Assembly: GCA_964624065.1 (NCBI GenBank) | Contig: CAZUWF010000036.1 | Location: 1 to 21,396 of the forward strand | From: UBA7960 sp964624065 | Lineage (GTDB): Bacteria > Bacteroidota > Bacteroidia > Bacteroidales > UBA7960 | Direction: 5' to 3' | Length of the DNA: 21,396 bases | Shown: positions 7,641-16,330 of the stretch, piece after piece | How positions within the stretch are numbered: position 1 is the first letter of the stretch | How the letters are laid out: each line of letters starts with the position of its first letter | Translations under genes and position numbers: made by a program | The notes under the pieces: generated by a model | The model's input: only the letters and a program-made list of their open reading frames with translations | The model's database searches: none | What the model was told of the DNA's origin: nothing

Positions 7641-9962
7641 CTACTTCTTCTTGCTTTTACGAGTTTTGTTGGTTGGGGTTTCGTTTTTTATGATTTCGAT
7701 ACAGTCTTTCAAAGAAAATTCTAATGGGTTCTTAGTCTTGGGAAGTTTGTAGTTGTCCTTACCAGAGGTCAGGTACGGGCCGTATCTTCCCGTCAATATT
7801 TTGATATCCGGCCTTTCGGAAAATTCCCTTAGGGTAGTCTTTTCGGCGGAATCCTGTTTCTCCTTTATCAAAACCATCGCCTCATCCAAAGATATTGTAA
7901 GTGGATCGAAGCCTTTTGGTATTGAAACGAACTTGCCTTCGAACCTAACATAAGGACCAAACCGCCCTACTGACGCCACAACCTCCTTGTGGTACAAAAC
8001 CCCAACGATCCTAGGAAGCTTGAATAGCTCCAAGGCTTGTTCGAGGGTTATGGTTTCGAGGCTTTGCGATTTCAAAATGCTTGCAAATCTTGGCTTGGTT
8101 ACATCATCGGCATTGCCTATTTGAATCATAGGACCAAAGCGCCCAATCTTGGCGTAGACATTCTTTCCGCTTTTTGGATCTTGTCCGAGCAGCCTCTCGC
8201 CGCTAAACCTCTCGGAGGTTTTCATGGTATTTTCAACCTTGTCGTGAAAGGGTAGGTAAAACTCCTTGATTACCTTCTTCCAATCCTTTTTACCCATTGC
8301 AATTTCGTCGAACTCCTTTTCGACGTTTGCCGTGAAGTTGTAGTCAATGATGCCGTCGAAGTATTCAACCAGAAACGAATTTACCACCCCACCAATGTCA
8401 GTTGGGAAGAGCTTGTTCTTTTCTTGCCCGTGCTTCTCTATTTTCTTTTCTTCGGTAACGTTTTTGTCTTTAATCTTTAGGTTCAAGTATTCGCGTTTCA
8501 TCCCCTCACGGTTCTCTTTTACCACGTATTCCCTTTTTTGAATTGTGCTGATGGTTGGTGCATAAGTTGAAGGCCTGCCAATGCCGAGTTCTTCAAGTTT
8601 TCTTACCAAACTTGCCTCTGTGTATCGTGGTGGAGGTATGGTAAATCGCTGCGTTGCGTTCATTCCGACCAACCCGAGCCTCTGGCCCGCGGCCAAGACA
8701 GGGAGAAGCCCCTCAACACTTTCTTCGCTCTCATCGTCGGTTGACTCGATGTAAAGCTTCAAGAAACCCTCAAACTTCACCACTTCGCCCTGTGCCACAA
8801 ATTGCTCTGACAAGCTTGAAACATCAATGTTTACGGTCGTTTTTTCGAGAACTGCATCAGACATTTGCGATGCAATTGTTCGTTTCCAAATAAGGTTGTA
8901 AAGTTTTTGCTGTGCGATATCTCCATCAATTTCGGATTCGTTCATATATACCGGCCTTATGGCCTCGTGCGCTTCCTGGGCACCTTTGGTTTTGGTTTGG
9001 AATTTTCTTGGTTTGGAATATTCGGGGCCGTAGTTTTTCTCTATTTCATCTTTAGCCATTTTCATGGCCGATGATGAAAGGGTCAGCGAGTCGGTGCGCA
9101 TGTAAGTAATTTTTCCCGACTCGTAAAGTTTCTGTGCCACGGACATGGTCCTGGCCACAGAGAAACCGAGCTTGCGGCTTGCCTCTTGTTGGAGCGTGGA
9201 GGTTGTAAACGGAGGTGCCGGCGACTTTTTGGCAGGTTTTGTTTCTGTGTTCGCCACCGAGAACTTTGCCCCAATGCATTTTTTCAATAATGTCGTGGCT
9301 TCTTCGATTGTCCCGACCTTCCTGGGCAACTCGGCCTTTAGAAGCAATGACAAGCCCTGATTCTCTGGGTTTAAGGTGGCAACCACCTTGAAATACCCAC
9401 TAGTATTGAATTGCCCGATTTCCTTTTCTCGTTCCACGATTAACCGCACTGCAACCGATTGAACCCTACCTGCCGACAAGGCGGGTTTCACCTTGCGCCA
9501 CAAAAGTGGGGAGAGTTCAAACCCAACAAGCCTATCCAATACCCTTCGGGCTTGCTGTGCATCCACCAACCCCTGGTTAATCTTCCTTGGGTTTGCTATG
9601 GCATCTATTACCGCTTTTTTTGTAATCTCGTGAAATGCTATGCGATTGTACTTATCCTCGGTAAGTTCGAGGCTTTGGGCCAAATGCCAAGAAATTGCCT
9701 CCCCTTCGCGGTCTTCATCGGTTGCCAACCAAACCATCTGTGCATTCTTTGCAAGAGCCTTCAAATCATTAAGGGTTGCCCTTTTGTCGGAGGGAACCAC
9801 GTAATTTGGGATGAAACCCTTGTCTATTTCTATCCCTAAGGCCTTTTCGGGAAGATCCCTGATATGCCCGAAACTAGACTTTACGGTAAAATCCTTGCCC
9901 AAAAAACCTTCAATAGTTTTGGCTTTGGCCGGTGACTCAACAATTACTAAATTAGTGCTCAT
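7641..9962 (-). CDS. topA: DNA topoisomerase I (type IA)
   Basis: Relaxes negatively supercoiled DNA by cutting and rejoining one strand. Starting at the ATG at 9962 the product has 773 residues. The Toprim domain shows Glu9 in VIVESPAKAKTIEG and the acidic triad TDEDREGEAISWH (Asp82, Asp84, Glu86); the catalytic tyrosine is Tyr287 in ITYMRTDS. The body ends near residue 580, and the rest holds tandem C-terminal repeats with the signature GRFGPY/GRYGPYL, ending in a Lys/Arg-rich tail; I see no Cys4 zinc ribbons such as those in E. coli TopA. The frame stays open 54 codons upstream to 10124, but that extension lacks family similarity and starts upstream of a good promoter at 10067-10096, so I reject it. 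It heads a two-gene unit with the arginase-like gene and is divergent from miaB. Confidence 0.96.
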   Translation of the reverse strand: MSTNLVIVESPAKAKTIEGFLGKDFTVKSSFGHIRDLPEKALGIEIDKGFIPNYVVPSDKRATLNDLKALAKNAQMVWLATDEDREGEAISWHLAQSLELTEDKYNRIAFHEITKKAVIDAIANPRKINQGLVDAQQARRVLDRLVGFELSPLLWRKVKPALSAGRVQSVAVRLIVEREKEIGQFNTSGYFKVVATLNPENQGLSLLLKAELPRKVGTIEEATTLLKKCIGAKFSVANTETKPAKKSPAPPFTTSTLQQEASRKLGFSVARTMSVAQKLYESGKITYMRTDSLTLSSSAMKMAKDEIEKNYGPEYSKPRKFQTKTKGAQEAHEAIRPVYMNESEIDGDIAQQKLYNLIWKRTIASQMSDAVLEKTTVNIDVSSLSEQFVAQGEVVKFEGFLKLYIESTDDESEESVEGLLPVLAAGQRLGLVGMNATQRFTIPPPRYTEASLVRKLEELGIGRPSTYAPTISTIQKREYVVKENREGMKREYLNLKIKDKNVTEEKKIEKHGQEKNKLFPTDIGGVVNSFLVEYFDGIIDYNFTANVEKEFDEIAMGKKDWKKVIKEFYLPFHDKVENTMKTSERFSGERLLGQDPKSGKNVYAKIGRFGPMIQIGNADDVTKPRFASILKSQSLETITLEQALELFKLPRIVGVLYHKEVVASVGRFGPYVRFEGKFVSIPKGFDPLTISLDEAMVLIKEKQDSAEKTTLREFSERPDIKILTGRYGPYLTSGKDNYKLPKTKNPLEFSLKDCIEIIKNETPTNKTRKSKKK

Positions 9963-10066
9963 ACTAATTGTATTTAAATTACGGCACTGCTCGATTATTT
10001 CCAACCAAAAACGAACTTCAGGCGTTAGCCATAGCAATGTCGGGAAGAACTTTTCGGGCAAAGAAT

Positions 10067-10096
10067 CAAATTTATTGCCAAAAATTTGGCCGCAAA
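10067..10096 (-). promoter_or_regulatory. Bacteroidota-type promoter of topA
   Basis: On the minus strand TTTG (10096-10093), 18 bases, then TAAATTTG (10074-10067) closely fit the Bacteroidota consensus TTTG/TAnnTTTG. Transcription would start near 10060 and leave a leader of about 100 bases before the topA ATG at 9962. This is the best promoter match in the window. Confidence 0.65.
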
Positions 10097-10187
10097 GTTC
10101 AATAAAAGTTTGCAATGAAAACACAACTCGGTTGGATTTTTACTTTTTTGGCACTTTTTTTTTAATTACACCATAGTGTTTTTTTAT

Positions 10188-10195
10188 TAATTTTG
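10188..10195 (+). promoter_or_regulatory. Candidate -7 box of miaB
   Basis: TAATTTTG exactly matches TAnnTTTG, 49 bases before the miaB ATG. The -33 position holds only a near match (TTA at 10166, 19-base spacing). The rest of the 282-base topA/miaB spacer (9963-10244) is A/T-rich and holds nothing else I can name. Confidence 0.4.
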
Positions 10196-10244
10196 CGGAA
10201 TTTGTGATTTTGGGTTTTCTTATAAGAGTTTGATTTTCAATTAA

Positions 10245-11606
10245 ATGCAGAAAAAATTTTATATTGAAACATACGGATGCCAGATGAATTTCGCCGATAG
10301 CGAAATTATTGCATCCATTATGGCCGACAACAATTTCTTGAATACTGCCATCGAGGCTGAGGCTGATTTCATTTTTCTTAATACTTGTTCAATACGTGAT
10401 AATGCGGAACAACGTGTTTTTAACCGATTGAGGCAATTGCAACATTTGCGAAAGAAAAGGCCCAAATTGGTCATTGGTGTTTTGGGTTGTATGGCAGAGA
10501 GGCTAAAGGCAACCTTGCTCGAAGAGGGTACCTTGGGCGCCCGAGTTGATATGGTTGTTGGGCCAGATTCATACCGCGACCTTCCCCAATTGCTAAAAGA
10601 TGTGGAAGGAGGCCAAAAGGCCATTAATACCATACTTTCAAACGACGAGACTTATGCCGACATTACTCCTGTCAGGTATGATTCGAATGGGGTTTCGGCA
10701 TATATTTCAATTACCCGAGGTTGTGAAAATTTCTGCTCTTATTGTGTGGTTCCATTCACTCGGGGCAAGGAAAGGAGTCGTGCGCCGGAATCTATTGTCA
10801 ACGAAGCGAGGGAATTGTTTCAGGCAGGGTATCGCGAGGTTACACTGCTTGGGCAAAACGTAAACTCCTATAAATGGAAAACCGAAAGCTCCACCGGTGA
10901 TGTTGGATTTCCGGAGTTAATAGAAATGGTAGCAATGGTAAATCCCCTGCTGAGGGTTAGGTTTGCAACCTCTCACCCAAAGGATATGTCAAACAAACTT
11001 TTGGAGGCTGTAGCTCGCAATCCCAACATTTGCAGGTCAATCCATCTTCCGGTTCAATCGGGTTGCAGTTCAGTTTTGAATAGGATGAATCGAAAATATA
11101 CCCGCGAGGATTACATCAACAGGATTGAGGCCATACGGAGGCTATTTCCAGGATGCGCAATTTCTACTGACATTATCACCGGCTTTTGCGGAGAAACCGC
11201 AGAGGAGTTTAGCGAAACCCTTAGTCTGATGAAATTGGTTGGATTTGATTTTGCCTATATGTTCAAATACTCCGAGAGGGAAGGAACCATAGCAGCAAAG
11301 AACCAGAAGGACGATGTTCCAGAGCCCGAAAAAACCTCGAGGCTCCAAAAGGTAATTGACCTCCAGCAAGAACTTTCGCTGGCAAGCAACCAAAAGGATA
11401 TAGGAACTGTTGTGGAGGTATTGGTGGAAGGAAAGTCGAAGCGATCTTCCAACAATGCTTCGGGCAGAAACAGTCAAAACAAGGTGGTGGTTTTTCCTGA
11501 CAGGGGGTACTGTCCGGGCGAATATGTAAAAGTATTGGTTAAGTCATGTACCGGAGCCACGCTTTTGGGAGAGGCGGTAGAGGCCGTTGCCGATGGTCAG
11601 CGATAG
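10245..11606 (+). CDS. miaB: tRNA-2-methylthio-N6-dimethylallyladenosine synthase MiaB
   Basis: Radical-SAM methylthiotransferase that converts i6A37 to ms2i6A37 next to the anticodon of tRNAs reading UNN codons. The 453-residue product has all three expected parts. The N-terminal methylthiotransferase domain carries the auxiliary cluster cysteines Cys12 (ETYGCQMN), Cys48 (LNTCSIR) and Cys82 (LGCMAER). The radical-SAM domain carries Cys160, Cys164 and Cys167 (RGCENFCSYCVVPFTRG), and a C-terminal TRAM domain (about 390-450) binds tRNA. QMNFADSE and RGKERSR point to MiaB rather than RimO or MtaB. It is a lone plus-strand gene between topA (divergent) and ispD (convergent, 53-base gap with no clear terminator). 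There is no Shine-Dalgarno site; the leader is A/T-rich. Confidence 0.96.
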   Translation: MQKKFYIETYGCQMNFADSEIIASIMADNNFLNTAIEAEADFIFLNTCSIRDNAEQRVFNRLRQLQHLRKKRPKLVIGVLGCMAERLKATLLEEGTLGARVDMVVGPDSYRDLPQLLKDVEGGQKAINTILSNDETYADITPVRYDSNGVSAYISITRGCENFCSYCVVPFTRGKERSRAPESIVNEARELFQAGYREVTLLGQNVNSYKWKTESSTGDVGFPELIEMVAMVNPLLRVRFATSHPKDMSNKLLEAVARNPNICRSIHLPVQSGCSSVLNRMNRKYTREDYINRIEAIRRLFPGCAISTDIITGFCGETAEEFSETLSLMKLVGFDFAYMFKYSEREGTIAAKNQKDDVPEPEKTSRLQKVIDLQQELSLASNQKDIGTVVEVLVEGKSKRSSNNASGRNSQNKVVVFPDRGYCPGEYVKVLVKSCTGATLLGEAVEAVADGQR

Positions 11607-11659
11607 GTTTTCTGTAAACGAGCTTGTGGTTGTTAACTATTAGCTTTAAGTGTCAATAT

Positions 11660-12337
11660 TCATTTACCCTCAATTTTTTTCAGTAGTGCTTCCGCATACA
11701 CCAAGTCCTCGGTGGTGGTTACCTTTATGTTTTCCTTGTTTCCTTCCACTAGCCTTATAGTGTAACCCATACTTTCGAGCACGGTGGCATCATCGGTGAA
11801 ATCTTCGCGGAAGTTCTGGTTGTAGGCCTCCTTTATCAAGTCTGAATTGAAGCATTGCGGGGTTTGCACTATTCTTACCTGATGCCTCGGGAGGGGTTTG
11901 CTAATGGCGTGATCCTTTGTTCTCAAGGAGTCGGTAACCTCGATTGCCGCCACGGCATTGCCGTATTTTTCGGCAAATTTAAAAGTGTTTTCAATGGTTT
12001 TCTTGGAAACCAAAGGCCTTGCACCGTCATGTATAGCCACCAATACACCTTCCGGAACGTTTTTGATCCCACTTTTCACCGAATGAAACCTAGTAGGGCC
12101 CCCAATAGCCAATGTGTGTTTGTGGGTGAACTTATGCTCCGCACAAATTTTTTCCCACAACGAGATAAACAATTCCGGCAACACCACAACCAGCTCTACT
12201 GTTGGGTCGTAATTCAGAAATGCTTTTATTGTGTGAAGCAAAAGGGGCTTTCCGGCAATATCTACAAATTGCTTCGGTAGGCTGAGGTTCATCCTTGAAC
12301 CTGATCCGCCTGCCGTTATAACCGCAAACTTGCGCAT
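11660..12337 (-). CDS. ispD: 2-C-methyl-D-erythritol 4-phosphate cytidylyltransferase IspD
   Basis: Third step of the MEP isoprenoid pathway: joins CTP and methylerythritol phosphate to give CDP-ME and pyrophosphate. The 225-residue length is standard. The nucleotide-binding start ITAGGSGSRM...PKQ (7-23) includes Arg15 and Lys22, equivalent to the catalytic Arg/Lys pair of the E. coli enzyme; GGPTRFHSVKSG (79-90) and HDGARPLVS (103-111) are also typical. It begins nine bases after the queA stop, so the two genes are surely cotranscribed. With uppP nearby, it links to polyprenyl-lipid supply for the cell wall. Confidence 0.95.
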   Translation of the reverse strand: MRKFAVITAGGSGSRMNLSLPKQFVDIAGKPLLLHTIKAFLNYDPTVELVVVLPELFISLWEKICAEHKFTHKHTLAIGGPTRFHSVKSGIKNVPEGVLVAIHDGARPLVSKKTIENTFKFAEKYGNAVAAIEVTDSLRTKDHAISKPLPRHQVRIVQTPQCFNSDLIKEAYNQNFREDFTDDATVLESMGYTIRLVEGNKENIKVTTTEDLVYAEALLKKIEGK

Positions 12338-12346
12338 TTGTGAAAG

Positions 12347-13396
12347 CTAAATTATCAGCATGGCGTCGCCGTAGGTAAAGAACTTGTATTTTTCTTTGAT
12401 GGCTTCCTTGTAGGCTTCCACGAGCAAGTCGTAGCCCGCAAATGCGGCAACCATCATAAGGAGGGTTGTTTGTGGAAGGTGGAAGTTCGAAACCATAGCG
12501 TTTGCCACCGAAAAGTCATAAGGGGGGAAGATAAACTTGTTGGTCCACCCTTGGAAAGGCTTTAGCTCCCCCAAAATTGAAACGGATGACTCCATGGCCC
12601 TCATAGGGGTAGTTCCGATGGCGCAAACTTTCTTGCCAGCCAGTTTGGCGGCATTAATGCGGGTGGCACTTTCGGGGGTGATGAAAAACTGTTCGCTGTC
12701 TATCTTGTGCTTGCTAAGGTCTTCTACATCAACCTGCCTGAAGTTTCCGAGTCCGGCGTGTAGGGTTATTTCCGTAAAGTCAACTCCCTTGATTTCAAGT
12801 CTTTTTACCAGTTGCTTGCTAAAATGCATTGCGGCGGTGGGTGAAGCCACCGCACCTTCGTGCTTGGCAAAGATGGTTTGGTACCTTTCTTTATCATCTT
12901 CTTCTACAGGTCGGTTTATTTCGCGAGGAACGGGAGTTTCGCCAAGAATTTCAATGTACTGTCTGAAGTCTTGGGGCGTTCCGTCAAACAAGAACCTAAG
13001 TGTGCGGCCCCGCGATGTGGTGTTGTCTATTACTTCGGCCACCAGTTCGTCGTTTGGACCAAAATAAAGCTTGTTTCCGATGCGTATTTTCCTTGCCGGA
13101 TCAACCAATACATCCCACAAGTGAACGTGGGGATTAAGTGCCCTTAGAAGGAAAACTTCAATTTGAGCCCCAGTCTTTTCCTTGGTTCCGTAAAGCCTTG
13201 CCGGAAAAACCTTGGTGTTGTTCACCACCATGGTGTCGCCATCATCGAAGTAGTCAAGTATATCCTTGAAAATTTTGTGTTCGATGGTGCCGGTTATCCT
13301 GTTAACCACTAGGAGCCTCGATTCGTCGCGGTTTGGGGCTGGTCTTTCTGCAATTAGTTCGGGGGGTAGGTGAAATCTAAAATTAGATAATTTCAT
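12347..13396 (-). CDS. queA: S-adenosylmethionine:tRNA ribosyltransferase-isomerase QueA
   Basis: Penultimate step of queuosine synthesis: transfers and rearranges the ribosyl group of SAM onto preQ1 in tRNA to make epoxyqueuosine. The 349 residues match the usual length (about 340-360). Family blocks are FHLPPELIAERPAPNRDESRLLV (8-30), MVVNNTKVFPARLYG (56-70), SPTAAMHFS (185-193), TLHAGLGNFRQV (211-222) and, near the end, FIFPPYDF and SNFHLPQTTLLMMV. It follows truB after a 169-base gap that holds a promoter-like site, so it probably starts its own unit with ispD. No other queuosine gene lies in the window. Confidence 0.96.
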   Translation of the reverse strand: MKLSNFRFHLPPELIAERPAPNRDESRLLVVNRITGTIEHKIFKDILDYFDDGDTMVVNNTKVFPARLYGTKEKTGAQIEVFLLRALNPHVHLWDVLVDPARKIRIGNKLYFGPNDELVAEVIDNTTSRGRTLRFLFDGTPQDFRQYIEILGETPVPREINRPVEEDDKERYQTIFAKHEGAVASPTAAMHFSKQLVKRLEIKGVDFTEITLHAGLGNFRQVDVEDLSKHKIDSEQFFITPESATRINAAKLAGKKVCAIGTTPMRAMESSVSILGELKPFQGWTNKFIFPPYDFSVANAMVSNFHLPQTTLLMMVAAFAGYDLLVEAYKEAIKEKYKFFTYGDAMLII

Positions 13397-13464
13397 TTTT
13401 TTGTAGCGAATTATTCTGGATTTTGGTTCCGTTTCTATTTGAAAGGGGTGCCAAAAAAGGTCGG

Positions 13465-13496
13465 CAAAGATAATACAACCAAATAGGCCTTGTCAA
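13465..13496 (-). promoter_or_regulatory. Promoter-like site before queA-ispD
   Basis: The minus strand has TTG (13496-13494, within TTGACA), 21 bases, then TATCTTTG (13472-13465), an exact TAnnTTTG match. It is 69 bases upstream of the queA ATG, in the one sizeable gap (13397-13565) inside this gene series. It suggests queA-ispD can be transcribed apart from ftsX-truB. Confidence 0.5.
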
Positions 13497-13565
13497 GTGT
13501 TTTTTAAAAAAATCTGGAAACAGGAGAAATTGGCGAGTCAAAACCTTGTTAATATGGCTCAAAAT

Positions 13566-14270
13566 TTATCGAAGCTGGCACAAATGGTTTTCGAAATCAT
13601 CAATAGTCCAGGCTGTTTGAACCCTGAGGTTGCCTATTCGTGTCCTTCGAAGGGTGGTAAGGTGGGCACCAGCGCCAAGGCTTTGACCAAGGTCTCGTGC
13701 AATAGATCTGATGTAGGTTCCCTTGGAACACACTATCCTGAAATCTATTTCGGGAAATTGGACCCTCGGAACTTCAAACTCCAAAATTTGGATTCTCTTG
13801 GTTTTAAGGCTTGCGATCTCACCCCGGCGAGCAAACTCGTATGCCCTTGAGCCATCAATTTTTTTTGCCGAAAACTGTGGCGGCATTTGTTCGTGCCAAC
13901 CAATGAATTTGTTTGCGGAGTGGTAAACTAATTCAGGTGTAACGTGATCAATTGGAAAATATTCGTCCGTTTCCGTCTCAAGGTCGTAGGACGGGGTGGT
14001 GCTACCCAGAAAAATTGTCCCGGTGTATTCCTTTTCCATCTCTTGAAAGCTTTCAATGCTCTTGGTCTTTCTTCCGGTACAAATAATCAACAACCCGGTA
14101 GCAAGAGGATCGAGGGTACCTGCGTGGCCCACCTTGATTTTTTTAATTCCAAGCACGTACCGCATCATTGACCTAACCTTGTTCACAACGTCAAAAGAAG
14201 ACCACTTGTAGGGTTTGTCGAAAAGAAGCACCTCGCCACTTAAGAATCGAATCGCGTTTTGGTTTTCCAT
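13566..14270 (-). CDS. truB: tRNA pseudouridine-55 synthase TruB
   Basis: Makes pseudouridine at position 55 in the T-loop of almost all tRNAs. The 234-residue product has the N-terminal motif LLFDKPYKWSSFDVVNKVR (15-33) and the catalytic block KVGHAGTLDPLATGLL (46-61) with nucleophile Asp54. CSKGTYIRSIARDLG and HLTTLRRTRIG further on are also family motifs. It lacks the longer C-terminal PUA-like domain of E. coli TruB (314 residues), which is normal for the short form found in Bacteroidota. It begins five bases after the uppP stop, so translation is probably coupled. Confidence 0.96.
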   Translation of the reverse strand: MENQNAIRFLSGEVLLFDKPYKWSSFDVVNKVRSMMRYVLGIKKIKVGHAGTLDPLATGLLIICTGRKTKSIESFQEMEKEYTGTIFLGSTTPSYDLETETDEYFPIDHVTPELVYHSANKFIGWHEQMPPQFSAKKIDGSRAYEFARRGEIASLKTKRIQILEFEVPRVQFPEIDFRIVCSKGTYIRSIARDLGQSLGAGAHLTTLRRTRIGNLRVQTAWTIDDFENHLCQLR

Positions 14271-14275
14271 GATTT

Positions 14276-15070
14276 TTAAACCAATCCAGATATTATGGCA
14301 GCAAGGCCGACCACGAGGCAGTAAACCGAGAAATAGGCAATGTTGCCTTTCCTGACGATGTCAAGCATCCACCTGCATGCCACCAGGCCCGCCACGAAGG
14401 CCGAAACTACCCCAATTGCCAAAGGCGCAAAGCCAATTTCGGTGCCCGGGAAATCTCCAGACAACCTCAACAATTTCAGGAAGTTGGCACCAAAAATTGG
14501 TATTAAGACCATCAAGAAAGAAAATCTAATTGCTTTTTGCTTATCAACCCCCAAAATCAACGCTATGCTAATGGTGGCGCCACTCCTGCTGATGCCCGGT
14601 AGAACTGCTACGGTTTGGGCTAGACCTATTAGGATTGCCTTCCAAAACGTAATTTCCTGGTCGCCTTTTTTGACAAGCTTGGTAAGGAACAATAGAGTGG
14701 CAGTAACAAGCAACATCAATCCCACCAAAACCGTTCTTCCAGAAAACAGGGTTTCAATTTGTTGTTCGAACAACAACCCGGCAAATCCGACTGGCACAGC
14801 CGATACAAGCAAGAGCGTTACAAAGCGAGTATCGGTATTCCACTTAAATTTAAGGAGGCTTGAAACAAGGCCTTTAATGTCATTAAAGAATACCACCACA
14901 ACACTTGAAAAGGTTGCGCCGTGCACCAAAATATTGAAAGTGAAGAATGTATCAGGATCCTGAAGGCCAAAAAGGACTCCTCCTAATTCAAGGTGGCCAC
15001 TACTACTAACGGGCAAAAATTCGGTGAGGCCTTGCAATAGGCCTAGCAGAAGCGCTTCAAGCCAGGTCAT
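14276..15070 (-). CDS. uppP: Undecaprenyl-diphosphate phosphatase UppP (BacA)
   Basis: Integral membrane enzyme that dephosphorylates undecaprenyl pyrophosphate so the lipid carrier can be reused for peptidoglycan and surface polysaccharides; higher dosage gives bacitracin resistance in other bacteria. The 264-residue protein has about eight hydrophobic segments and both signature regions: QGLTEFLPVSSSGH (13-26) and LPGISRSGATIS (157-168, with catalytic Arg162). The first Glu of the E. coli EGLTE motif is Gln13 here, a common variant, while Glu17 is kept. It lies between the DUF3098 gene (18-base gap) and truB (5-base gap). Confidence 0.95.
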   Translation of the reverse strand: MTWLEALLLGLLQGLTEFLPVSSSGHLELGGVLFGLQDPDTFFTFNILVHGATFSSVVVVFFNDIKGLVSSLLKFKWNTDTRFVTLLLVSAVPVGFAGLLFEQQIETLFSGRTVLVGLMLLVTATLLFLTKLVKKGDQEITFWKAILIGLAQTVAVLPGISRSGATISIALILGVDKQKAIRFSFLMVLIPIFGANFLKLLRLSGDFPGTEIGFAPLAIGVVSAFVAGLVACRWMLDIVRKGNIAYFSVYCLVVGLAAIISGLV

Positions 15071-15088
15071 ATTTATTTTGATTTTTTA

Positions 15089-15358
15089 CTACTTGCCTTC
15101 TTTTTCTTGCGTTTTGGTTGTGCCGGCAGTTTTCTTCAAAATGGCGTAAACCTGCAGGGCAAAACCAGCAAGAACCAAAATTGGCGCAAGGGTGATTCGC
15201 CTGAAACTGAATATGGAATCACTAAAATGGTTGGGATCCTTGCTGCCACCACCAATCATCAAAACGAAACCAAGGGCAGCTAACCCTAACCCTGCAATCA
15301 TGAAGGAATATTTGGAGCGGTCAAACAATAGCGACCTTTCTTCTTTTGGCTTTTTCAT
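15089..15358 (-). CDS. DUF3098 small membrane protein
   Basis: An 89-residue protein with two transmembrane helices (about 17-36 and 54-73). The segment between them, GGGSKDPNHFSDSIFSFRRIT, and the following LAPILVLAGFALQVYAIL match the Bacteroidota family DUF3098, whose function is unknown to me. Both termini are rich in Lys/Glu and probably cytoplasmic. It sits between ftsX (71-base gap) and uppP (18-base gap), so a link to division or cell-wall lipid cycling can be guessed from position only. Confidence 0.85.
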   Translation of the reverse strand: MKKPKEERSLLFDRSKYSFMIAGLGLAALGFVLMIGGGSKDPNHFSDSIFSFRRITLAPILVLAGFALQVYAILKKTAGTTKTQEKEGK

Positions 15359-15429
15359 TTATGAATTTTATTAAGGGAGACGGCAGATCTTTTTTTCTAA
15401 ATTTTGGTAAACGCAAATTAACTCAGGCC

Positions 15430-16311
15430 TTAGTAGAGAAATAACTCATCGGGTTTAATGCCGAGGTATTTTTTTACGGCAAAGAATGTTGAAGCCCAGC
15501 TTATTGTGATACCTATAAGGGTAATGCTTGCAAAAATTATTATAATAAACTTTTGGTTTTGGAGCACCGCAATCTCAGGAATCTCCCTTTGAACCACAAC
15601 CATTAGGCCAAGGAGTAACAGCACCGCCAAAATCGCACTGGTAAGTCCTTGGAGGACACCCTTCAAAGCGAAAGGTTTCCGGATAAATGACTGGGTTGCT
15701 CCCACCAACTGCATACTCTTGATTAGGAACCTCTTGGAGAAAACACCCAACCTTATGGTGTTGTTGATAAGTGCAATGGCAATAAAAAAAAGCAAGCTAC
15801 CAAAAACCAAAAGAGCAACAGTGATTTTGTTAACATTTTCATTTACCAGCGAAACAAGGTCTTCTTGATAACTGACCTCCACCACAATGTTGTTATCGAG
15901 CACCTCCTTTTCAAAAACCTTCAAACTATCTGGGTTCGCATGGGATGCATTTAACTTAACATCGATGCTGGGAAACAACGGGTTGTAACCCAAGAATGAA
16001 ATGAAATCCTCGCCCAACTCCTGTTGAAGGTCTTTGGCTGCATCATCGCTCGAAACAAAAAGGGCGGATTTAACGGCTGGCATCGCTTCAATTTGCTTCA
16101 AAAGGTCGTTTACTTGGTCGTTGGATGCCTTATCGACTAGAACGATGGAGAAACCGAGGTTTTCTTTCACGTGGTTGGAGAGAATGCGCGCGTGAACCAA
16201 CACAATGCCAAGCAATCCCAAAACAAACAAAACCAAGGTTATGCTTACAACCGTGGTAATGTAGGATGTTTTTAACTTCCTGCCAATTAAGGACTCTTCC
16301 CTTCGGGCCAT
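15430..16311 (-). CDS. ftsX: Cell division protein FtsX
   Basis: Permease-like partner of the ATPase FtsE; FtsEX controls peptidoglycan hydrolases at the division site. The 293-residue product has the FtsX layout: one transmembrane helix (about 17-40), a periplasmic domain (about 41-160), then three helices (about 164-184, 219-240, 254-277). SMQLVGATQSFIRKPFALKGVLQG (199-222) is the characteristic segment before helix 3. No ftsE is present in the window, as is usual for Bacteroidota, where ftsE lies elsewhere. It is the first gene of the ftsX-DUF3098-uppP-truB unit and is divergent from the pyrophosphatase gene. Confidence 0.94.
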   Translation of the reverse strand: MARREESLIGRKLKTSYITTVVSITLVLFVLGLLGIVLVHARILSNHVKENLGFSIVLVDKASNDQVNDLLKQIEAMPAVKSALFVSSDDAAKDLQQELGEDFISFLGYNPLFPSIDVKLNASHANPDSLKVFEKEVLDNNIVVEVSYQEDLVSLVNENVNKITVALLVFGSLLFFIAIALINNTIRLGVFSKRFLIKSMQLVGATQSFIRKPFALKGVLQGLTSAILAVLLLLGLMVVVQREIPEIAVLQNQKFIIIIFASITLIGITISWASTFFAVKKYLGIKPDELFLY

Positions 16312-16330
16312 TGAGTGGTTTTTGAACGTA

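Noticed and set aside
9963..10124. N-terminal extension of TopA
   Set aside because: It has no similarity to the conserved TopA start and contains a promoter; the ATG at 9962 begins the Toprim domain directly.
11607..11659. Terminator between the convergent miaB and ispD genes
   Set aside because: Only a bulged AGCT-based stem with a 17-base loop can be drawn, without a proper T run.
13497..13850. Plus-strand open frame of 117 codons over the queA-truB gap
   Set aside because: Most of it lies antisense to the clearly real truB gene, and the translation shows no recognisable motif.
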